A program made the translations under genes and the position numbers. From Tritrichomonas musculus (taxonomy: Eukaryota; Parabasalia; Tritrichomonadida; Tritrichomonadidae), in NCBI GenBank assembly GCA_039105265.1, contig JAPFFF010000018.1, positions 1,302,001 to 1,366,000 of the forward strand: a stretch of 64,000 nucleotides of DNA, written 5' to 3'. Positions 28,794 through 37,933 of the stretch are shown here, piece by piece; the first letter of the stretch is position 1; each line of letters begins with the position of its first letter. The notes under the pieces were generated by a model. That model was not told where the DNA came from. It was given only the letters and a program-made list of their open reading frames with translations, and ran no database searches.

Positions 28794-29185
28794 AGGTAAT
28801 AACGAAATTTCAAAGGCCAAAAGTAAGGTCAAATCACTGATAATTTTATTACATCATTTTTTTTTAATTTTGATAAAAACTTTTTGTATGATAATCACAA
28901 AAATTTGAATCATTTTTGATTGTTATCACACAAATCAGAAATCAAAAAGTTAATTTTAATTTGACGATAATAATTTTGTACTAAAAATTTCCACAAGAAT
29001 TTAATTGAGCTTTCAAAAAATCAAAACGATATATATTCAATTTTTTCCCAGAAAGAAAGTCATAATTCCTATTCCAAAAATCGAAAACATCTGAATCAAA
29101 ACACAAATCAAATAAAACGAAAAGCAATAACATTTAAAAATATTGCAGACAAATAATATTATATTTTCTAGATATACAAACAATA
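28794..29185. other. Intergenic gap
   Basis: About 390 AT-rich bases between two minus-strand genes; no supported feature. Confidence 0.4.
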
Positions 29186-32131
29186 TTAATGTATATATTT
29201 GTACAACGAATCTAATTGGTCCTCAGATAGAAATCGTAGTCTTTGATCATTTGGATCAATATCCTTGAATTGTTGTTCACAAGTTAAATTATCAAAAGGA
29301 AAACCGGAAATTTTAAATTGAAGTAAATCGTCATCTTCATCAAGATCATTATAATCATCATCCTGATCCATTGTTTTAATGAATAAAAACTGCTCCACAG
29401 CCATTTTAAATAATAAACCACCTTGTTGATTCAAATCATATTTTGCCATAATTAAAAATGCAATTGTAGTCCAATGGATAAATTGAATTTTAGAGCTATG
29501 TTGACATAACCACTGATTATTAACCCAAATTTCTAAAATTTGGGGATCAAGCATTTGTATTGCCATTTGCTCATTAACAATTAACGCTGATGAAATAACA
29601 GCAACAGACAAAATGAATAATTCTTTGTTATATATATGATCATAATCATCTTTTTGTTGGCTAACATTAAATGACCTTAAAAATTGAACTGAAGGTAATG
29701 CTAATGGGATAAATTGATTAGGGTCCAAAGAATTTGATGAATTCTCGGGTATTGATCGAGCAGTTACTGCAGCTGATTGTATTAAACAGATTGTAATAAG
29801 AATTCCAGATGAATTCAGCTTTATATCATTTTTTACTGCAAATAATGCTTCGATAATTTTTGTAACATAATTCACAGTATTTCCGACAAAGAAAAAATTT
29901 TTTCGACAAATCAAAGAAAAAATTACAACAGTATAATCTTCTATCAAATTAGTTACATTATTATAAATAAAATTGGCATCATCTTCATCATCTGAATCAT
30001 TAGGCGAACTTCTTTCAATTGATTTGAAATATTTTTGATTAAATCCAACATTAATTATCATCGAAAATATCATTTCATAAAATTCAGGAGGAGGCTGATC
30101 AATTTTATCTGACAAACATCCAAGAATGTTAATAAGTTGAACAGCTCCACTTTGATATACTGATTTTATGTTTTGTAATGAATTTAAAATTTCAGGAGTC
30201 AGTATTACAAGAAGTTGGCATATAGCATCACAATTATTTGGCAATTCCTCTATAATTCGTGAAATACAATTAAGAAGCGAAGATATTTGATGACAATTAT
30301 CATCAGATTGATTACTTTTCCAGATTTGGAAAAATTGACAAATTACCTGAATAGCAACGGGCAAAAAAAAATCTGGAAATAAATAAAAAAGTTTTTCAAT
30401 GACCAATCCAATTGTTTGATGCTGAACACTTGTAGTTAAATATAAAAGAGCTTCGATAACTTGAGGGATTGGAATCATTGAATTATAAATTGAACGCATA
30501 TCATGATTACAGTTACAATCAATACAACATTTTAATAAATCACAAGCAGCAAATCGAACAACTTGTGATTCAAAGTTTAACAAAGATAATACAGCAATTT
30601 CAATGCAATCTTTTAAAATTGCAACATTATCTTTATATATGTCATCACTTGGTTCCAGAGATGAAAGTAAAGCGAGCAAAGAAGAGTAATAAAATGGAGG
30701 AACTTGAGTTGCTTGTGCTTTTATTTCGTTAATTGTTTCTTGAATAATGTTAATTGAATTAGCTATTTTCTTTGAAAAAAATATTAGCACTGTTTTTAAA
30801 AATATTTTTGCTTCTGCTTCAATTGGCGATGAAGAAGGAAGACATAAAAACTTTAATAACAAGTCTTTATATTCTGACTTAAATAATTCAACAATTAATG
30901 TTATTCTCTTACGAATAGAATTATTTTCACGGCACTCATCTTTATCTAAAATCATACAAAATGAGATGTATTGCTCAGGTATCTCTGAAAAAGTAAGAAG
31001 ATCGTCATCTGTTAAAAAACTAGCAGGAATTAGAATTTTCGTAATAAAATCTTCTGTTAAAATAATGTCTAAATAAATTTGATCTTCAATATACACTCTT
31101 ATAACATGCAATAATTCAAGAAGAAGATTTGAATCTTTACATACAAGAAAACTATTTAAGATAGATTTGACAATTACTGGTCCTATTTCAACAATAAAAT
31201 TTTGTAAAAAAGATTTTTTATATTCTGCGAGAAATTGAGGTCGAAACATTTTAACAATATAACTAAATAATTCACATATCGATATTTTTGTTTTAATCAT
31301 TGATTTAGAACCTTGTATATCTAAACATAAGACATTTGCGAAAACAATAATGATTTCATTGAATTCATTTATGAGAAACTTGTCCATACGGTATAATGGT
31401 TTAATAATATTCGAAGAATATTCAATAAATTGAATATTCATATCTATCAATTTCAATTTTTCATTTACTTCTTTCATTGCATTTTCGTCATTTTTAAATA
31501 AAGAAGCAAATTGAAGAGATTGAGAATTCTGAATATATTGAAGAAATTCTGATGGCAAAGATGCCAAAAATGCTAAATTTTGCTTCAACAAAGGAGATAA
31601 AATTTGAATTATTTTTTCTGCAAATTCTTCATGCTGTAGCTTATTTTTTGATATACCAACTAATGTCTGTCTAGAGCTCCAAATATATACTAAATTTAAT
31701 GCAGTTGTCATATCTTCAATATTAGAACTCTGCTGCAAGAGAGATAAACAATTATTAATTAATTCAAAATAATTAATCTCATTAAAATCACTGAATAAAA
31801 TCTCGAAAGTATCAATGATATAATGACGTAACTGTACTGGGAGCATAAACACAATTTGAAATAACGAAATATATGCAAAATAAACTTGCTCTTTCGAAAA
31901 AAAAGATGTATCATTTAGCTTGGATTTGAATTCTTGATGCAATACAATACAAATATTTTGTATTAAATTAAAATTTTCTGCTGAAGGTTGTTCTTGAATA
32001 AGAGATGACAATGAATTAATTAAGACATTCAGAAATTCTGGATTATCCATTGATGTTAACACTGAATTCTGAGCTTTGCTTCTCATATCATCGTTATTAG
32101 AGAATAAATATTTAAGGGCTTCAAAATCCAT
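29186..32131 (-). CDS. Importin-beta family karyopherin (importin-7/8 or Nmd5-like)
   Basis: This is a 981-residue protein from the ATG at 32131; the frame opens one codon earlier with TTG. It is all-alpha and Leu/Ile/Phe-rich with the rhythm of tandem HEAT repeats from end to end. The N-terminus (LKYLFSNNDDMRSKAQNSVL) resembles the importin-beta N-terminal repeat, where LL..t..pd...R..AE..L is usual. Near the C-terminus an acidic loop (QDDDYNDLDEDDD) recalls the acidic stretch at the end of importin-7/8 and Nmd5/Sxm1. These receptors carry ribosomal proteins and histones through nuclear pores with RanGTP. Exportin-2 (CSE1) or another large HEAT protein cannot be excluded by eye. Confidence 0.55.
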   Translation of the reverse strand: MDFEALKYLFSNNDDMRSKAQNSVLTSMDNPEFLNVLINSLSSLIQEQPSAENFNLIQNICIVLHQEFKSKLNDTSFFSKEQVYFAYISLFQIVFMLPVQLRHYIIDTFEILFSDFNEINYFELINNCLSLLQQSSNIEDMTTALNLVYIWSSRQTLVGISKNKLQHEEFAEKIIQILSPLLKQNLAFLASLPSEFLQYIQNSQSLQFASLFKNDENAMKEVNEKLKLIDMNIQFIEYSSNIIKPLYRMDKFLINEFNEIIIVFANVLCLDIQGSKSMIKTKISICELFSYIVKMFRPQFLAEYKKSFLQNFIVEIGPVIVKSILNSFLVCKDSNLLLELLHVIRVYIEDQIYLDIILTEDFITKILIPASFLTDDDLLTFSEIPEQYISFCMILDKDECRENNSIRKRITLIVELFKSEYKDLLLKFLCLPSSSPIEAEAKIFLKTVLIFFSKKIANSINIIQETINEIKAQATQVPPFYYSSLLALLSSLEPSDDIYKDNVAILKDCIEIAVLSLLNFESQVVRFAACDLLKCCIDCNCNHDMRSIYNSMIPIPQVIEALLYLTTSVQHQTIGLVIEKLFYLFPDFFLPVAIQVICQFFQIWKSNQSDDNCHQISSLLNCISRIIEELPNNCDAICQLLVILTPEILNSLQNIKSVYQSGAVQLINILGCLSDKIDQPPPEFYEMIFSMIINVGFNQKYFKSIERSSPNDSDDEDDANFIYNNVTNLIEDYTVVIFSLICRKNFFFVGNTVNYVTKIIEALFAVKNDIKLNSSGILITICLIQSAAVTARSIPENSSNSLDPNQFIPLALPSVQFLRSFNVSQQKDDYDHIYNKELFILSVAVISSALIVNEQMAIQMLDPQILEIWVNNQWLCQHSSKIQFIHWTTIAFLIMAKYDLNQQGGLLFKMAVEQFLFIKTMDQDDDYNDLDEDDDLLQFKISGFPFDNLTCEQQFKDIDPNDQRLRFLSEDQLDSLYKYIH

Positions 32132-32135
32132 CAAA

Positions 32136-32144
32136 TTTAGATGA
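32136..32144 (-). promoter_or_regulatory. Inr-like element of the karyopherin gene
   Basis: The minus strand reads TCATCTAAA with +1 A about 11 bases before the ATG at 32131. Confidence 0.45.
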
Positions 32145-32521
32145 TCAAAATTTCCTCCTTTTCAATTTTAGCAAGTCATGAACAGACTGACCGATTCTAT
32201 GAGCTCATTCAAAAATAATTGTGAAAAAAAAGTTATTCATAATCTATAAATTTACCGAATATAAATAAAAAAATGTAATAAATAAAAATTTAAATAAAAA
32301 ATACATATTATATTTTATTTGAAATATATATTATTATTAACTAATCTAAATGATATTTGGAAAATACAATTATTTTTTCTTAAAAAGAACGAATTAAGAC
32401 TTATAAAATATATTTTTTGCCAAATAAACCAATTTACCGTGATTTAATTGATAAAAAAAATATTTTTTAAATTTTGTTTTTCCTCCTAATAAACTCATCG
32501 TTTTGATTGAATTTTGGAGGC

Positions 32522-32684
32522 TTTTTATTTAAAATTGTTAATATCGTTCGGTCCTATCGTTCAGGGTTCGTATTTTTCTCGGGATATATTTAAAACAATG
32601 TATAAATATCTTTTTTCTAGAAAAAAATGCATATACGAACATAGAACGATAGGATCGAACGATATTAACAATTTTAAATAAAAA
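32522..32684. mobile_element. MITE-like element with 52-bp inverted repeats
   Basis: Arms 32522-32573 and 32633-32684 are reverse complements over 52 bases with about four mismatches. They begin TTTTTATTTAAAATTGTTAA and contain CTATCGTTC. The 59-base centre is AT-rich and non-coding. No clear target duplication is visible. Size and form fit a miniature inverted-repeat DNA transposon; the parent element is not in the window. Confidence 0.7.
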
Positions 32685-32790
32685 AAAAATAATTTTTTTA
32701 ATTTTGAATACAGGCTGATCAAAATTTCTGTGAATTATTTAGGATATTCTTTCAAAATTATATCACATATTTATTTTCTTTAATCTATTC

Positions 32791-33138
32791 TAATAAAAAA
32801 TTATTTCTTTTTTAACTATTAACCGTTTTTATATTAAGATTATTCTCAATTTTTATTTTACTTAAGGTACAAATCCAGTACGTTATTTTTTGAATAGGAG
32901 AACGTTTATTATTTGAATAGTTGCATGTCTCTGAAAAAGTTTAAATTGACTAGGTTTGTTTTTGACACTTATTTTACAATTTAAATAAGAATTATGACAT
33001 GTTATATGAAATTGATGAAAATAATCGTTTTTTATTTAACATGTCATCTTATTCTTTGAGAATGTCAAAAAAATTTGCGGTTACTAAACGTACTGGATTT
33101 GTACCTTAATAAAAAATTATTTCTTTTTTTAACTATTA
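32791..33138. repeat. Inverted-repeat element between 31/32-bp direct repeats
   Basis: TAATAAAAAATTATTTC... occurs at 32791-32821 and again at 33107-33138 (one extra T). Between them 32862-32885 (TTAAGGTACAAATCCAGTAC...) is the reverse complement of 33085-33109, and a second inner pair built on ATGACATGTTA / AACATGTCAT is nested inside. No coding frame. It is either a palindromic insertion with duplicated flank or a composite of two old elements. Confidence 0.6.
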
Positions 33139-33308
33139 TTATTATTTATATTTATTTTATTAATTTTCTTTCTTTTTAAATTTTTAAAAAGATTTGAGAT
33201 CATAGTTCTCAATTTTTATTGAATTTTGAAATTCATTCTCAATTTATTTTTCAACTCTGGTCATGAACAAATATGCATTCAAATTTAAAAAATTTGAAAA
33301 TTTGATAA

Positions 33309-33368
33309 ATCTATCGTTCCATAAAAATAGCAACGAAAATTCTATCGTTCCGTAAAAATAGCAACAGA
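33309..33368 (+). repeat. Two tandem ~30-bp copies
   Basis: TCTATCGTTCC(A/G)TAAAAATAGCAAC occurs at about 33309 and 33340. The CTATCGTTC word is the same as in the arms of the MITE at 32522-32684, so this may be related debris. Confidence 0.6.
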
Positions 33369-34106
33369 ACCAAATTTTTTAAAAAAAAAACAAGTTAAAA
33401 ATAACAAAAATGCATAAAAACATAAAAATAAAAAGATTTAAATGGTTTATTATATGCAAATAGTATAAATGATGGTAAAATTGAAATAGCATAAGGATTT
33501 TTTTTGGTAATTTTTTCCCCATATCTTCGAAGAATTTGCACGCAAACGACGTATAATTATGATTTTAAACAGATATTTATGGCTATTTAGGGATTACAGA
33601 TGAAATAATTTCATCATCATATCAATCTAGTCTTATTGTTGCTATTTATAAGCAAATATGTCCTTTAATGATGCTTGTGTTTGCTTATAAGTGGTAAGAA
33701 AAGGCCGCTTTTCGATTTCTTGGTTAATCCTTGTAAAGGAAACTATGGCTATTTATAAATAAACGGTCTCCTTCGTTGCGATTTTTACTGAAAAAGATAT
33801 TTATCGAAATTTTGATTTAAATAAACCTTTCAAATCATTTTATATTAGATACCAATTTGTACAAAGATACATGGAAGTTTAATCACAAATCCATTAAAAT
33901 ACTTTAGGAAGAATCGAAAAGATTATAATATAATGCGTTTACAAAAAAAAGTAACATTTTATTAAATTATAACATAAAAAATACTATAAAAGATAAATTG
34001 AAATAAACAAATGATAATTAAACATACAAAATATAAATATTAGAATAAGTATATATTACACATATTATACTTAAAATAAGATTTATATTTGGTATGATCA
34101 TCAATA
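33369..34106. other. Gap downstream of the BRCT gene
   Basis: 740 AT-rich bases holding a palindrome GATGAAATAATTTCATC at about 33599-33615 and an 11-bp inverted repeat TTATAAGCAAA/TTTGCTTATAA (33646-33656, 33680-33690). No ORF. Confidence 0.5.
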
Positions 34107-37100
34107 TTATTTTTGTAAAAGAGATAGAAAAGGATCTTCATCATCTACTAAAATCGTTCCTCTCTTTGGCTCATCAGTTTCATCGTAACTAACAATCCTG
34201 GTTTCATCATTTTCATAATCATTTGGCCTCTGAGTAAAAGTTTCTAGAGTATCAAACTGAGAATCAGAATCAGCATCATGGAAATGATCATTTAAAGTAT
34301 CACCATAACCTTTTTTACTCACAATTTTATTTATACGATTTTTCTTCTTCTTTCCTTTAGCACTGACTTTTAAAATACACTGTGTTGCATCTGCAATTTT
34401 CACATGCGTTTCAATATCTTCAATTTCAGCAAAATCATCTTCATCATCATCGTCATCAAGGAATTTTTCAACTTGTTTATTTTTCAACGGCTGCTGTGGC
34501 TGCTTACAAACACCATTTAAGTTATTTTCAGTCAATGTGTCAGCTTTTTGTGGGCTTATGTTATTACTGGTGTCATTTTGTAGGCTGTTTAAGGTGTTAT
34601 TATTAATATTACTTAATTTTTGGGATTGATGATAAACAGAGGATGAAGGAGGAGGAGAAGGTTGACGCATATTGATCTCAAAAAGATTTTGATTGGGATG
34701 ATTTTGGCCTTGCTGCTGCTGAAGAGCAGTTGGAGGAGTGATAGTTTTATCCAGCCTTGCAAATGAGTTGTTTTTTGGAGTTGCTGGAAGATCAGAAGTA
34801 TAGTTAATTTCTTTTGATTCTTGTAATCGAGCTGGTCTTAAAGTTGCTCTATCATCCAAACCATTACTCTTAAATGATTGAACATTGGGTTTAACATCTT
34901 CTTTTTTAACATTTACAAAATTGCTTTGAATGCCAGAATTAGTAGAAAGACTCCTATTAATGCTAGCCTTACTTGAATCATTATTATTAGCAACACTTTG
35001 AAAATTATTGTTACTTGACAAACTTCTATTAACATTAATTTTTTGATTATTATTATTATAATTATTTGTGATGCTAGAATTATTATTGCCAATAGAAGTA
35101 GTTTTAATATTCGTATTTTGATTATTACCACTCGCGAACGTTTTAACTGATGAGTTCTGAGATTGTGGGAGTTGATGAATATTATTGGTAACGGCTTTTG
35201 ATGATGCAGGCGGTTGGTCCAAATAGGAAAGGTAGTCTTCATCATCATCTTCTGATGATGATGACAAAAAAATAGGATTCTTTTTTGTTTGATTTGGTTG
35301 GATATGCTTTGGCGACATTTGAGATTGCGCTAGTGGAGCCTGTGATACCTTTGGAGACAAGTTTTGAATTGGATTTACATTTGTGGTAGAATTTGCTTTG
35401 ACCAAATTCGACTTTCTTTGACTATTATCTTCCTCTTTTTTATAATTATTACAAATAATAACATTTGATTCTAACTTTTGAATATCTTTTTGAGACAATT
35501 TACTTGGTGCCAATTCTTCACAGGCTTCAGCAAAATCGACATCATCATCATCGTCATCATCTAAAAACGAAATTGCATTTTTTGGTTGACTTTTCGTATT
35601 TATAGATGATAAGTTGGATGAACCAAGTTGTATTTTCTTCGGTGAAGGGGGAATTTGTTGCGACGAAGAATTTGATAGTATAAAAGACGAGTTATTTTGG
35701 TTTTGATTGTTTGGAGCTATGTCAACTAATTTTTTTTGAGAAATTATAACCTGATTTTGCTGAGATACGTTATGAATCTGATTGATTTCCTTCTCTTTTG
35801 GAATATTCTCTAAAATTTCAATATCATCATCGTCGTCTTCAGAAATATTCAAGTTAAAAGAATTTTTTTGATTTTCATTTATAGGTTCTGCTTTTTGACT
35901 CCTTCTTGGGGACCATGGATTTGAAAGGGCTTCATTAGTTAAATTTCCTTCAGCAATATTAAACAACCAATCTGTACCAACAATAGGAATATCCCATTCT
36001 TTAGCTGCCTGGGTCTTTTTTGATGTATAGTTTTCTTTGGCAATAAGATGAGTCATGGATTTCTTGAAACGAGTAGAGTAACGCATATCAAGCCATTTAA
36101 GAGTTGAATTAAGATTGAGATATTCATTTCCACTAAAGCCTGTTAATGAAACATGAAAATTACCATTTCGTTTTGAACGACTCGTCGGTATAAAAAGATG
36201 GAAATCAGTAGGCGGTAAAATTTGACCTTCTTCTACACATCTTTCAACCCAAATAGGGGTTCTAAAGCACAATTTGGTGGGATCATTATTACTACTTGTA
36301 CTAATACTTGTATTATTGCTATTGTGACTGTTAACATTAGCATAAGACTTGTTCTTATAACTTCGGCTTTGGCTTTCTCTTCCACTTTGAGTATGGTTTT
36401 CAATATAATTATCTTTTTCCATATCCATTTGTATAATATAATTTGCTGAATCCATTATATTAATAATTTGTCCACCATGCTGGCGGATCAGAATTTTGAG
36501 TTCCAGAAATGCATTTGGATAACTATCTTCTAATTTTTTAGAAATATAAAATGTCATACTATTAAAAAGATCTGAAGGGATTAAAGGAGGAATAGTAACA
36601 TTTCTGAGACTTTCTGGAGTTGAATAAATTTCTTTAAAATTATCTGTGATTATTATCTGCTTCATATCAAACGCTTTTTTGAATTTTTTTGAAGCATAAG
36701 ATGGTTTTGAAATAACAATTGTATTTGTTAGATATAACCCATCGCGAAAAGTCCCACCATTCTCAGTTATATATCTTATAAGTTCTTCTTTCTCATTTTT
36801 GCCATAACAGCTAGCTGTAAAAAATAGTCCAGAAAATAATTTTAATTTATAGTTATCTTCATTAAGAATTTCTTTTGATTCAAAAAGATCAAAAATAAAT
36901 TTATCTTGAACAATCGGAATATTGTATCTGAGAGCATATTGGGCCATATCGCTTTTTAAAGTTTTGGAAACAAGAAGTGACGTTTTTTTGGAAATATTTG
37001 GCTCAACAATGGCACCCATTCGACTAGCCATATCTTTGAGTTTTTGTTTCGATGATCCAAATCCAGAAAATGCAATTTTTCTTTGGTATAAGTGCAAATT

Positions 37101-37352
37101 GATGAATCCATGAAGAGGAAAAACAAATTTACTTACATTTATATTTTTATCTATCATTTGATGAATCGAAATTGGAGTTAAAATCGGAATGTTACTATCG
37201 CTCATAGTTGGATATTCTTGAATTGATACAACTTTAAATTTAATATTTGGGTTCTCTTTTGTTGTTAGCGTATATTTTGGGAACAGAAAAGAAATCTCAC
37301 TTTCAAAATTCGGGAATTCTTCTTGAGTAACGTGCAATGAAACCAAAATCAT
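34107..37352 (-). CDS. Multi-BRCT protein, TopBP1/Dpb11/Rad4-like
   Basis: This is a 1081-residue protein from the ATG at 37352; the frame extends 12 codons further only to a TTG. At least four BRCT-type units fill the first 470 residues: about 90-158 (KIAFSGF...ALRYNIPIVQDKFIFDLF), 173-244, 260-395 (with a Ser/Asn insert, ending TPIWVERCVEEG), and 400-470 (VSLTGFSGNEYLNLN, then MTHLIAKENYTSKKTQAAKE and IPIVGTDWLF). The W-x-x-x and GF-x-G signatures fit the checkpoint scaffold TopBP1/Dpb11, which reads phosphorylated partners in replication initiation and DNA-damage signalling. The remaining ~600 residues are disordered, Asn/Ser/Gln-rich, with several acidic DDDDDD patches and SP/SQ sites that could be phosphorylated. 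PTIP or Rtt107-like scaffolds are alternatives. Confidence 0.7.
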   Translation of the reverse strand: MILVSLHVTQEEFPNFESEISFLFPKYTLTTKENPNIKFKVVSIQEYPTMSDSNIPILTPISIHQMIDKNINVSKFVFPLHGFINLHLYQRKIAFSGFGSSKQKLKDMASRMGAIVEPNISKKTSLLVSKTLKSDMAQYALRYNIPIVQDKFIFDLFESKEILNEDNYKLKLFSGLFFTASCYGKNEKEELIRYITENGGTFRDGLYLTNTIVISKPSYASKKFKKAFDMKQIIITDNFKEIYSTPESLRNVTIPPLIPSDLFNSMTFYISKKLEDSYPNAFLELKILIRQHGGQIINIMDSANYIIQMDMEKDNYIENHTQSGRESQSRSYKNKSYANVNSHNSNNTSISTSSNNDPTKLCFRTPIWVERCVEEGQILPPTDFHLFIPTSRSKRNGNFHVSLTGFSGNEYLNLNSTLKWLDMRYSTRFKKSMTHLIAKENYTSKKTQAAKEWDIPIVGTDWLFNIAEGNLTNEALSNPWSPRRSQKAEPINENQKNSFNLNISEDDDDDIEILENIPKEKEINQIHNVSQQNQVIISQKKLVDIAPNNQNQNNSSFILSNSSSQQIPPSPKKIQLGSSNLSSINTKSQPKNAISFLDDDDDDDVDFAEACEELAPSKLSQKDIQKLESNVIICNNYKKEEDNSQRKSNLVKANSTTNVNPIQNLSPKVSQAPLAQSQMSPKHIQPNQTKKNPIFLSSSSEDDDEDYLSYLDQPPASSKAVTNNIHQLPQSQNSSVKTFASGNNQNTNIKTTSIGNNNSSITNNYNNNNQKINVNRSLSSNNNFQSVANNNDSSKASINRSLSTNSGIQSNFVNVKKEDVKPNVQSFKSNGLDDRATLRPARLQESKEINYTSDLPATPKNNSFARLDKTITPPTALQQQQGQNHPNQNLFEINMRQPSPPPSSSVYHQSQKLSNINNNTLNSLQNDTSNNISPQKADTLTENNLNGVCKQPQQPLKNKQVEKFLDDDDDEDDFAEIEDIETHVKIADATQCILKVSAKGKKKKNRINKIVSKKGYGDTLNDHFHDADSDSQFDTLETFTQRPNDYENDETRIVSYDETDEPKRGTILVDDEDPFLSLLQK

Positions 37353-37385
37353 CAGGTGAACTTCCCGTATAATAAACGGTCGTCT

Positions 37386-37394
37386 CAAAAGTGA
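37386..37394 (-). promoter_or_regulatory. Inr-like element of the BRCT gene
   Basis: The minus strand reads TCACTTTTG with +1 A 40 bases before the ATG at 37352. It excludes the TTG-extended start as the translation start. Confidence 0.45.
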
Positions 37395-37933
37395 TAAACT
37401 TTTTCAAAAATTATTGTGAGCATATTTGATCCAACTCTTCTCAAATAAAATTTCTATCATATTGAATTTTTTAAGGAGGATAATTGAAAAATAATATTTG
37501 AAATTACTCCAATTATACAAGCATTGATTCATATTTTAAAGAGAAAATACACTTACACTGGAATAATATTCAAAAATATAAATTATTGTTATTCAAATTG
37601 ATATCTTACAGCCAAAATTAGGAATAATTGGTAATTTTTTTTTATTCAAATAAATGAATACATCCTATAAAGTATACTACAATATTATTTATCAACAACT
37701 CTACTTGATTTTTCCCACTATTATTATTTTTTTTTTATTTGATAAAAAAACAATGATATAGTGTAAAATAAACTTTATATTTATTATAGAAAAAAACAAT
37801 TATTTATTTATTCATTCTTTTTTTCTTCTTTTACATATAAATTTAAGATCATGCTTAAAAATTAATAAAATATAATATCATTATCAACTTAATAACAAAC
37901 ATTTTATTCTTATTGATAGATTCAAAAACAGAG
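37395..37933. other. Intergenic gap
   Basis: 540 AT-rich bases between two minus-strand genes. Nothing recognised. Confidence 0.4.
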
